From IMG/VR virus record IMGVR_UViG_3300009183_000164, positions 1-41,408 of that record: DNA of 41,408 nt. One strand, 5' to 3'. Under the pieces are notes generated by a model. It made no database searches, was not told where the DNA came from, and was given only the letters and a program-made list of their open reading frames with translations. A program made the translations under genes and the position numbers. Origin of the DNA: a virus. This document shows, in pieces, positions 23,141 through 30,566 of the stretch; within the stretch, counting starts at the first letter, position 1, and every line of letters begins with the position of its first letter.

Positions 23141-23746
23141 TTATGATTCTAAGTGGTTTGATAATACTCCACCAATTGATGTAGCATAATTAAATAGATG
23201 ATGAACGTCTTCTGGTGTTAATTTTACTTTTTTCTTTGTGTAATCCATACCTAAAGAACCTATAAACTTACCATCAAAACCTTTGATTGCAAATATATAG
23301 CCTGATTTACATCCTGTGTCTTCTGCTATATACTTTAATCCATGAGTAGATATTGTCTCGTCTTTATAATCTGGTATTTCTATTATATCGTGTTCTAGTA
23401 AATAGTTTATTGATTTACTAAATAAATTTACTGGTATGTTTTGAAAGTTGTTTTGTACTGAGCCTACTCCTATGTTTACTGTTTCATATATCAAGCTAAA
23501 TTTAGCTATTGATTTTCCGGTTGGATAATAATGACCTCCATTATGAAATTGTGTTATCCAAACACGATCTGCTTCATACTCAGCTTTAATATGATCAAGC
23601 TTGTCCATCACTTTTTCACTAGTTTCTAGTGCATCAGTTAGTATGTCTGGTTTTTCTTTCTTTTTTTCAATATATTGTCTGATTACTTGGACTAATATTG
23701 GTCCCGCAAATCCTGTTATGAATGCTGCTATTATTGATGGATTCAT
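23141..23746 (-). CDS. membrane-anchored GAF-like domain protein
   Basis: A 201-residue protein. An N-terminal membrane helix (about residues 4-22, SIIAAFITGFAGPILVQVI) leads into a charged linker and a domain starting near 60 with DRVWITQFHNGGHYYPTG and ending with SGYIFAIKGFDGKFIGSLGMDY and a helix HHLFNYATSIGGVLSNHL. The strand/helix order is that of a small-molecule-binding GAF-like fold; this is a fold guess, with no ligand motif visible. It overlaps the upstream gene by 4 bases (ATGA). Function unknown; a membrane sensor or structural role is possible. Confidence 0.55.
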   Translation of the reverse strand: MNPSIIAAFITGFAGPILVQVIRQYIEKKKEKPDILTDALETSEKVMDKLDHIKAEYEADRVWITQFHNGGHYYPTGKSIAKFSLIYETVNIGVGSVQNNFQNIPVNLFSKSINYLLEHDIIEIPDYKDETISTHGLKYIAEDTGCKSGYIFAIKGFDGKFIGSLGMDYTKKKVKLTPEDVHHLFNYATSIGGVLSNHLES

Positions 23747-24252
23747 TTAGTATTTTTAAAGTCTTGTACTTTTTTAGTTATGTCTTCGACAACTGAGTCT
23801 GTGATTTTTTTCATTTCGGTTTGATCTGCATCTCTCCATTTTTCCACTTGACCATTTTCAGTAACGTGTGCTTTTGCAACTCCCTCTTGATTGTAATCGT
23901 CCATATAACTAATTAAGTCCTTTAAGAAACCTTCAGCGTTAGCTGTTATTTTTGCTTTTTCATATTCTGCCCATTTTCCAGCTTTCCTAATTACATGTTC
24001 TGCACTTATAACGCAGTTAAAGCATGTTTTATGAATTGCCCACATTTTTTCGTCTAAATGATGTTTCATAGATGCACCACAATTTGGACATGCTAATGGA
24101 GTTGAAAACTGTTTACGAGCTTCATCCATTTTAGACACTGTTCTTTTGATACCATTCTTAATAGTCCATAACTTTCCACGTTCTGTCCAAACATCACCTT
24201 CAATGTGCTTAACGTGTTTTTCTTCTGTTGTAACAAATAAACTATTTTTCAT
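23743..24252 (-). CDS. zinc-ribbon protein of unknown function
   Basis: A 169-residue protein with a four-Cys zinc-binding site, CPNCGASMKHHLDEKMWAIHKTCFNC written as two CxxC pairs (about residues 55-58 and 77-80). The flanking regions are helical and charged (WTIKNGIKRTVSKMDEARKQ before, and a KAKITANAEGFLKDLISYMDD helix after). Similar zinc-ribbon proteins occur near head genes in marine T4-like phages as I recall. Start and stop overlap neighbours (TAATG, ATGA). No specific function can be assigned. Confidence 0.65.
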   Translation of the reverse strand: MKNSLFVTTEEKHVKHIEGDVWTERGKLWTIKNGIKRTVSKMDEARKQFSTPLACPNCGASMKHHLDEKMWAIHKTCFNCVISAEHVIRKAGKWAEYEKAKITANAEGFLKDLISYMDDYNQEGVAKAHVTENGQVEKWRDADQTEMKKITDSVVEDITKKVQDFKNTK

Positions 24253-24566
24253 TACTTAATTTGTAATTTATATTTATCTATTACGAATTGCACATGTTTA
24301 TCAAACTTACGTAAAGCTCTACGTAAATCTAATCTAACACCTTCAGTTAGTTTGTTACTCTCTTCTCTATCGCTTACCCCACGAAAAAACACTTTTCCTC
24401 CAGTTGATGATACGCTTATTGTAAAATCAAACTCTGGTGTTCCTGCTTCACCTACTTGTGTAAAGTTTGCATCGTAGTGAATAGTCATGTTTGTGTTATT
24501 GGAAGTTGCAATTGCTTCTTTCTTCTCTTCTAACTGCTTTTTGTTTATTAAATTTTTTAATTTCAT
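24252..24566 (-). CDS. small protein with MKLKNLINKKQLEE leader
   Basis: A 104-residue protein. The basic leader MKLKNLINKKQLEEKKEA includes L-E-E, a candidate prohead-protease site, and resembles other leaders in this block. The body has beta-type TIHYDANFTQVGEAGTPEFDFTI and SSTGGKVFFRGVSD followed by a helical, basic end (LDLRRALRKFDKHVQF). No family recognised. It is preceded by the ACTATTTATA element at 24591-24584, 17 bases upstream of the ATG, and is the first gene of a coupled run extending to about 21.1 kb. Confidence 0.6.
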   Translation of the reverse strand: MKLKNLINKKQLEEKKEAIATSNNTNMTIHYDANFTQVGEAGTPEFDFTISVSSTGGKVFFRGVSDREESNKLTEGVRLDLRRALRKFDKHVQFVIDKYKLQIK

Positions 24567-24583
24567 TTTGTTAAATATTTAAT

Positions 24584-24591
24584 TATAAATA
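24584..24591 (-). promoter_or_regulatory. ACTATTTATA promoter-like element
   Basis: Gene-direction AACTATTTATAATTAAAT in the 62-base gap after the nucleotidyltransferase-ligase gene, 17 bases before the ATG at 24566. Confidence 0.5.
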
Positions 24592-24628
24592 GTTTTGTTT
24601 TTTGCAATAACTTAGTATATTGTGTATT

Positions 24629-26515
24629 TTAAAATCTCATATAGCCTAATAACTGGTTAATTGGAGCAAAGGCTCCAGTTAATTTAAAAAGCTTTTCATT
24701 ATATTTAAAAACTATTCCTTCTGTAGGTAAAATGGCATTGAATCCACCTATATCTTGTAAGCGAGCTAATTCTCTTTTTAAAAACTTTAGTGCTACAATT
24801 CCCTCATCAGTTGTGTCTGTTTTTGCAAAAGACTTGATTTGCTCAATTGCTTTTTTAAGATCACCTTTCATCTGTCTAACACTATTATTAGGGTTTAGTG
24901 ATACTAGATTTTCAATGTTTCCAAGTGTGTAAACTCCTAATCTTAGAAACAAGTTTTCAATTGGTTTGTTTGCTATTTTCTTTTGTTCAGCGTATTCTTT
25001 TTTATCAAAGTCCATTACCCAATTTTTAAACCCATCATTATCAATACCATCACGAATTACTCTAATATTTACTTCTTTGTTTCCAAAAGACCATCTATTA
25101 ATTAACTGCACTATTGTGTTTTCAGGTACAGTGTATTGGTATGTTTTTGCTATTTGGTTAATGTAATTTTTCCACCAAGCTTGATAATAAAGACCTACTT
25201 TATCATTTGGTTTTAGCTTGTATATAGACATTAATGATGCAATAATTTTAGTTAGCTCTTCTTTCTGAGCTTTGTAATCTGCAGACTTTTTTATTGTGAT
25301 TGGATCTGTTACTCTAATCTCATAGGTCTTTTGGTTTTCTGCTTGTACTTGTCGAATAGCTCCCTGTAACTGTCTTACTGCTTCAACGTCTTCACTAACT
25401 ACATTACCCGCTTTATCGTACTCTTTAATGTGATGCAATCTTAATTGTGAAGCTCCATATGGAACTACGTTAGCTGTTTCAGGATACAGTACTTCTAAAT
25501 TTACAAACTTAGCTCCGTTTGCAAAAAACTTTTGTTTTTGATTTACTGATAATTTGTTAATGGCTGCTTCCAAGTCTTTCATTGCTTCTGTAAATGCTGC
25601 TTGGATTGGACCTCTACCTGTAAACATGTCTTCAACTTGCTTTACTGTAAGTGAGTTGGCTGCAAAGTCCTTTACTTGACCTTTGTTTCTTGCTGCTCTA
25701 ACTTGACCATCTTTATAGGTAACCATTAAGTTTTGTCCATCTAGTTTCTCTTGTGCAGACACTAATGTACCGCCTAATGCAGCATCAATCATGTTTTGTA
25801 CATCTTTAAAGGTAAGATCATAATCTTCGTATGGATGTGCAAGATGTCCTGTTGCTCCTCCTTCTAATAACACCATAGATTCAGACATTGCTCTTGTCTT
25901 TTTTGTTAAAACATCATATATTGCACGAAGAATGTTCTCAGGTATTGTTGATGGATAGTTTGTTTTAAAATTTTTGTAATCTTTTTTTGCTAGGTCTTTT
26001 CTTAATGTTGAAGAACCTACGCCTTTACCATTTAATCCATCTGTTCTTCCAGTGTATGGTAGTGGTCTTGTGTTTATAGGTAATTCAACTACTTCCACAC
26101 CAGTTTTATGGTACTTAGATCCTTCTGCATGGCCTTGTACAAACTTTTTAACACGTTCGTAATCTTCACCTTTACTGCTTGCTGCTAATGCATAAGTTCC
26201 TGGTTTAGCTACTTCAATGTATTTATAAGCAGCTAGTAGCGGGTTGTCTTCTGCTACCTTTTGTACTGTTATGTTTCTAGCACCTATCAATAACTCATTC
26301 CATACTGCTATGCTTTGCTCTCTAGTAATACCTTCACGTTCTTTTGGACCAATTAAGATCCTTACTTCAGAAACATTTGGTAGTTTTGAGTATCTTACTG
26401 CTAAGTCTAAATGACCTCCATGAGGTGGTTTAAATCCGCCAGGTAACAATACAATAATGCCTGTTTCAGCTTCTTGCAATATACCTTCTACTAAATACTT
26501 AGTTAAATCATTCAT
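24629..26515 (-). CDS. bifunctional nucleotidyltransferase (HIGH-type)-nucleic-acid-ligase-like fusion
   Basis: A 628-residue two-domain protein. Residues about 18-205 are an adenylyl/cytidylyl-transferase-type domain: LLPGGFKPPHGGHLDLA with the HxGH site (HGGH, 32-35) and VGSSTLRKDL near 166-175, equivalent to the ISSTxxR motif. Residues about 214-628 are a covalent nucleotidyltransferase (ATP-dependent RNA/DNA-ligase-like): motif I EKLDGQN (Lys at about 257), KFVNLEVLYP near 336-345, motif IV TEGIVFKY (about 598-605) and motif V LFKLTG (about 609-614). A similar 'cytidylyltransferase' is annotated in T4-like marine phages as I recall. The N-terminus MNDLTKYLVEGILQEAET contains two LxE triplets. 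NMN adenylylation, RNA repair, or both are possible; substrates are unknown. Confidence 0.82.
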   Translation of the reverse strand: MNDLTKYLVEGILQEAETGIIVLLPGGFKPPHGGHLDLAVRYSKLPNVSEVRILIGPKEREGITREQSIAVWNELLIGARNITVQKVAEDNPLLAAYKYIEVAKPGTYALAASSKGEDYERVKKFVQGHAEGSKYHKTGVEVVELPINTRPLPYTGRTDGLNGKGVGSSTLRKDLAKKDYKNFKTNYPSTIPENILRAIYDVLTKKTRAMSESMVLLEGGATGHLAHPYEDYDLTFKDVQNMIDAALGGTLVSAQEKLDGQNLMVTYKDGQVRAARNKGQVKDFAANSLTVKQVEDMFTGRGPIQAAFTEAMKDLEAAINKLSVNQKQKFFANGAKFVNLEVLYPETANVVPYGASQLRLHHIKEYDKAGNVVSEDVEAVRQLQGAIRQVQAENQKTYEIRVTDPITIKKSADYKAQKEELTKIIASLMSIYKLKPNDKVGLYYQAWWKNYINQIAKTYQYTVPENTIVQLINRWSFGNKEVNIRVIRDGIDNDGFKNWVMDFDKKEYAEQKKIANKPIENLFLRLGVYTLGNIENLVSLNPNNSVRQMKGDLKKAIEQIKSFAKTDTTDEGIVALKFLKRELARLQDIGGFNAILPTEGIVFKYNEKLFKLTGAFAPINQLLGYMRF

Positions 26516-27053
26516 TAATGGTGTCTTGGTTATAAATATGCTTGTTAGTAAGTTGACGCTTTAAATTGGCAACTTCTAATTGTAATTTTTCTGTTTTACT
26601 TATTAAATCTATTATTATTTTGCTTAATGGTGTGTCTTTTGTATTTTCATACTTTTTAAAGTATAAATCATCTGCTACTATGTTACCGTCAACAAATAAC
26701 TTACAATTACTATACGCTTTTTCATCCAAAGATTGACCAATATAAATCTTTTCCATGTTACGATATGGTATTATTTCACGCATCTCTACATCTTTTGTTA
26801 GTGGATTGTAGGATAGGTAGTGTAATATAAAGTAAATGGCATCGTTTTTAAGTTGTGAGTCTGTTGATGGCATTCCAATACGTAGTGTATATGGATTTGT
26901 TTCATGCTTATCTTTTATTTGTTTTATATTTTCACCTTGCCAACTTTGGTAGATGTTTTTAATAATTATTTTACCTAAAGCATGTTCATTAACCATTCCT
27001 TGTATTGCTGGAAATGGTACTGTGCAGTTTCTTATTGTTTTGTTGTTAATCAT
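26508..27053 (-). CDS. unknown protein with C-terminal coiled-coil
   Basis: About 181 residues from MINNKTIRNCTVPFPAIQG at 27053, 4 bases after the previous stop; an ATG further upstream at 27089 would overlap that gene. The body includes YQSWQGENIKQIKDKH, YTLRIGMPSTDSQLKND and KLFVDGNIVADDLYFKKYE, then a C-terminal coiled-coil (IDLISKTEKLQLEVANLKRQL). A short fibre-like or oligomeric structural protein is possible. It overlaps the ligase-fusion gene by 8 bases. No family recognised. Confidence 0.55.
   Translation of the reverse strand: MINNKTIRNCTVPFPAIQGMVNEHALGKIIIKNIYQSWQGENIKQIKDKHETNPYTLRIGMPSTDSQLKNDAIYFILHYLSYNPLTKDVEMREIIPYRNMEKIYIGQSLDEKAYSNCKLFVDGNIVADDLYFKKYENTKDTPLSKIIIDLISKTEKLQLEVANLKRQLTNKHIYNQDTINE
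26531..26538 (-). promoter_or_regulatory. TATTTATA element in the 3' end of the upstream gene
   Basis: Gene-direction CATATTTATAACC, 15 bases upstream of the nucleotidyltransferase-ligase ATG, within the final codons of the preceding gene. It may give the enzyme its own transcript. Confidence 0.4.
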
Positions 27054-27057
27054 AATG

Positions 27058-28392
27058 TTAGCCTCCGTCAAAATTAGTACCACCAGCAATTATGCTTGCT
27101 TGTTGTGCAAGATCTATAACAGTTGTTGCTATTGATGTTGGTTTAATAAATCTTGGATCAGTTGTTACTCCTATTTTACACATTTTAAATTCATCAACAA
27201 CAATGCCAAAATAAGTATTGTCCGTAAGTGAACCACTAACCTCTAAGCAAAGTTGTGCTGGGTATCCATATTGTATTAGGTTAAAGTTAAACTTTTCAAC
27301 ATAGAATCCTGTTTGTATGTCATAAAAAGACAAAGCTGCTGTTCCATTATATTGATTTCCGATGGTTACTATGTTATTTGCTGGAGGATACCATCCTGGA
27401 GCTCCTGCTACACAGTTTGATGAAGATGGTATTTGTGGTGTGACGTTGTGAATAAAAGCAGTCATAAAACTACCTAAGTCTGGATTATAATCAAGTGGTG
27501 CATACTTTTTTAAACTAAACTGAACATTATATATTCCGCCGTTATCATAAAAAATACTATCTACATGTTTACCTGTGCTTCTTGCAAACCAATAATCCGT
27601 TCCTCTTGTTGTACCACTTCCACTATATGGTACTGGGAAGTATAGTCTTCTTGCTTTTAGTGCTTCAGTTTTGTTTTTTAATCCAGTTGCTGAATTGTCT
27701 GTAGCGTACGCTAATGCTGTGACTAATGACTGGCTTATTTCTGTCTTGCTTATGCCTACTCCACCACTTTGATCAAAATACTGATTGTCAACTGATGATG
27801 TTGATCTACTATTTACTGCTGGCCATGTTATGTCGTAGCCATAGTATGTTCCTATATTAGGTTGACCAACTTGTGTGTATTGAATAGTGGTACTCTTAGG
27901 ATCAAACGCTTTCCAGCTAGATGTAACTGAGTAGCTGCTTGATGTAGAAATTCCATAATCTGAGCCTTTCTGATACGTAGTGTTTAGTTGCTTGCTCCAC
28001 TCTCTACTAAAAAAACTTTTTGAAGTGTATGTTGTATACCAAAGCACGTATCCAAATGGATACTCACCATCAGTTCCTGTTACAAAGGACCAAGATGGTG
28101 TTAATACATTCCATAAAAAATCTCCAGCTGCAGATCCCCATGGTAATGCTTGGTATGTTGCATTGCTTGCTGAGTTTCTTGTTGTGGTCCAAAGAGTTGT
28201 TGTTGTTCCTGGTCCTGGGTAACGCACCGTTCCATCTTCTGGAAAATTTAAGAAGCTTTTTGAGACTCTTGCAAATGACGGTCCAGTTGATACTACAGCT
28301 GCTGAGTTTTTGTCGTACCAATCGGATGGTAGGCTGCCTGTTGGTCCAAACCTTTTATAAAAAAAATCAAAAGCTTTTGTTGTAAATCCCAT
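27058..28392 (-). CDS. putative structural protein, unknown
   Basis: About 444 residues from MGFTTKAFDFFYKRFGPTG at 28392, which lies after the upstream stop; an ATG at 28425 would add 11 residues with overlap. The protein is Ser/Thr/Tyr/Gly-rich and beta-type, with many aromatic motifs (for example GTYYGYDITWPAVNSR and TDYWFARSTGKHVD). No catalytic motif is recognised. Composition and its place after a 713-residue structural gene suggest a tail or fibre component. The ending IIAGGTNFDGG is Gly-rich. Confidence 0.6.
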   Translation of the reverse strand: MGFTTKAFDFFYKRFGPTGSLPSDWYDKNSAAVVSTGPSFARVSKSFLNFPEDGTVRYPGPGTTTTLWTTTRNSASNATYQALPWGSAAGDFLWNVLTPSWSFVTGTDGEYPFGYVLWYTTYTSKSFFSREWSKQLNTTYQKGSDYGISTSSSYSVTSSWKAFDPKSTTIQYTQVGQPNIGTYYGYDITWPAVNSRSTSSVDNQYFDQSGGVGISKTEISQSLVTALAYATDNSATGLKNKTEALKARRLYFPVPYSGSGTTRGTDYWFARSTGKHVDSIFYDNGGIYNVQFSLKKYAPLDYNPDLGSFMTAFIHNVTPQIPSSSNCVAGAPGWYPPANNIVTIGNQYNGTAALSFYDIQTGFYVEKFNFNLIQYGYPAQLCLEVSGSLTDNTYFGIVVDEFKMCKIGVTTDPRFIKPTSIATTVIDLAQQASIIAGGTNFDGG

Positions 28393-28408
28393 TTTATTTG
28401 TTTTTAAT

Positions 28409-30550
28409 TTATGCACCACCATCAAGAACTGCTACTTCGGTTGTAGCTGTTCCAGATGTGTATTCAAAAATAAATATATCATCTTGACATGTGTTTGATT
28501 GTACATCTCCTTTTAAGTTTAATACCAAATCGTCTATGTATGTGGTATACTCGGATTGTTTACCTGTGTAATCAAAGTAGTCTATTTTAAAATCTATAGA
28601 TTGTGATAGTGTTGCTGCTGCAATTAGTTCGGTTGGTAGTGGTATTGCATATTGTACTATGTTTGGTGTAAACCCATTTAATAAGTATGGCTTAATACTC
28701 ACATCACTAACATAAGCACTGCCAGTATAACCAGCCATGTCGTCTATAATTTTTGATCTGAGTAGAGGTCTACCAAAACCATTACCATCTGTGTCAAAGT
28801 CAAACAAGACTCTTCCATAGTATTTTTGGACTGCTCTATCGTTTTTAATCTTACCTAAATATTTACCAAATCTGTTTTGTGATCCTCCATATCTTGACTT
28901 CTCATTGTTTGCTGACTTTAAAAAGCCTCTCGGATATGCTAGTGATGTTATGACATAAGCACTTAGTGGATCACTATTCATGTACACTTCTAGTTCAGTA
29001 TAAGGTTCTAAAGTTAAATTAAATCCTAATGTATAAGTTTGGTTTTCGTTGTAGTTTTGATTGAATTGTGTTGTAAGTAATGCTGACTGTGTGTAGCTTG
29101 CTTGTACTTTGGCTGAGTCTATTTGTGTTGAGTTGTTTACTGATCCTGTAATTGTATCAAATCCTTGTGAATCTTCTAGCAAATTAAGCCAATAACTGTC
29201 TAATATAGATTGTGCTGTGAAACACCCTATTAATCTATAATCACTTTCATATCTTGCATAGTTGAGTGTATTACTAAAATTAGAGTCTGTTAAGTATTCT
29301 ACTGGTATAATTATTTGATCATTTAGTACTTTGTAGTCGCCTGTTATTGATCCTAGTTTTGCAGAAGTTTTAATTCTATATACTTGTCCACTTATTGGAT
29401 TCAAATCACTAAATGTAAATTCAACATAAGAGGAGCTTACAGTTGAGCTTGTTGCAAATGCATCTGCTGATGGTACGTATGTTATACTACCACTAAAGGA
29501 AGATGCTTTTTTATATGTAAAGTTTGAATAAGCTCCTAATGATAGGTTGTTGTCGTCAACTGTTATTATGTTTATTGGTTTGCTTATTACAGCTTGTTTA
29601 TCATTTATTACGTCCACAATTGTAGAGTAATAGCTTGCGAGTTGGTTTGATACACTATCATATGCTGAGTATCCTGGTGGTAGTGCTGGTGTTAGGTTTG
29701 TTGGTGTACTTGCAGAACTAGCAAACTCAAAGTAACCTCCTAAATAAGCTTTGGTAAAAAAGCTACTTGTTGCTTGTAGTATGGTGTTAAATCTATTTAC
29801 ATAATTAATTACCGATCCATTTGTTATATCTTGATCTGTGTCACGGATGTTAGTTGGAACGTTATTTGCTGTTTTTGGAGCTCCTTTTGGATTAACAGTT
29901 ATTGCTCTCAATCTGGCATCTAGTATGTCTTCGCTTGAAGCAAAATCTCTATCGTATCCAAAAAAGTTGGCGGATGTTATGGATAGTAAACTTGGATTTG
30001 TTATGGAAGATGTATAGTTGTACGCACTTGACGTTGATGCTATGGCCAATCTTGTTGGTGTAATTATTTGTGCCACTGATGTTTGTGGTGGTTGGTTAAA
30101 AAGTAGTTCACCATTATTTCTTTCAAAAGGTAATATATTAAAATTCTTTGACCACCTAACATTATATTTTTTTTGTTGATTTTTTGGTATTTGGTTTCCT
30201 TGCTGATCAACATCAGCTTCACCTACTATGTAAACTGTAGCTAAGCCTTGAGCTGTTATATCATACACATCAAATGCAACATAGTAGTTGTTAAATCTAT
30301 CAACAAAATCAACTATTTCTACATATACATTTTGACCTTCTGCGTCAATAATCTCAACATCTACTGACGAACCTATTCTTAAATTAGTGCTACCTTTTAT
30401 CTTAATTACATATCGCCCACCACCAACTACTAACGGAAAATCTTGAACATCAAAATAATCCGGTGAAGTTTCTGTTGTGTCTTCAATGTAATAAGTTTGT
30501 CTTGAATACTCTCTTTGTATTGGTATTTTATATGTGGATAATAGTGTCAT
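28409..30550 (-). CDS. large structural protein, baseplate/tail type
   Basis: A 713-residue protein. The N-terminal ~170 residues form beta-rich domains (GGGRYVIKIKGSTNLRIGSSVDVEIIDAEGQNVYVEIVDF), resembling Ig-like/OB-like modules of phage structural proteins, followed by VRWSKNFNILPFERNNGELLF. The middle is Ser/Thr/Asn-rich, and the C-terminal part has GRVLFDFDTDGNGFGRPLLRS and FKIDYFDYTGKQSEYTTYIDDLVLNL. Similar long proteins occur in marine T4-like phages as I recall. A TATTTATA element sits only 4 bases upstream of the ATG. Tail or baseplate role is inferred. Confidence 0.62.
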   Translation of the reverse strand: MTLLSTYKIPIQREYSRQTYYIEDTTETSPDYFDVQDFPLVVGGGRYVIKIKGSTNLRIGSSVDVEIIDAEGQNVYVEIVDFVDRFNNYYVAFDVYDITAQGLATVYIVGEADVDQQGNQIPKNQQKKYNVRWSKNFNILPFERNNGELLFNQPPQTSVAQIITPTRLAIASTSSAYNYTSSITNPSLLSITSANFFGYDRDFASSEDILDARLRAITVNPKGAPKTANNVPTNIRDTDQDITNGSVINYVNRFNTILQATSSFFTKAYLGGYFEFASSASTPTNLTPALPPGYSAYDSVSNQLASYYSTIVDVINDKQAVISKPINIITVDDNNLSLGAYSNFTYKKASSFSGSITYVPSADAFATSSTVSSSYVEFTFSDLNPISGQVYRIKTSAKLGSITGDYKVLNDQIIIPVEYLTDSNFSNTLNYARYESDYRLIGCFTAQSILDSYWLNLLEDSQGFDTITGSVNNSTQIDSAKVQASYTQSALLTTQFNQNYNENQTYTLGFNLTLEPYTELEVYMNSDPLSAYVITSLAYPRGFLKSANNEKSRYGGSQNRFGKYLGKIKNDRAVQKYYGRVLFDFDTDGNGFGRPLLRSKIIDDMAGYTGSAYVSDVSIKPYLLNGFTPNIVQYAIPLPTELIAAATLSQSIDFKIDYFDYTGKQSEYTTYIDDLVLNLKGDVQSNTCQDDIFIFEYTSGTATTEVAVLDGGA

Positions 30551-30554
30551 CTAC

Positions 30555-30562
30555 TATAAATA
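30555..30562 (-). promoter_or_regulatory. TATTTATA element directly before ATG
   Basis: Gene-direction TATTTATAGTAGATG, leaving only 4 bases before the start codon at 30550, in the 16-base gap after the gp46/47-like gene. A promoter here would give a nearly leaderless mRNA; the element may have another role. Confidence 0.35.
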
Positions 30563-30566
30563 TCTT

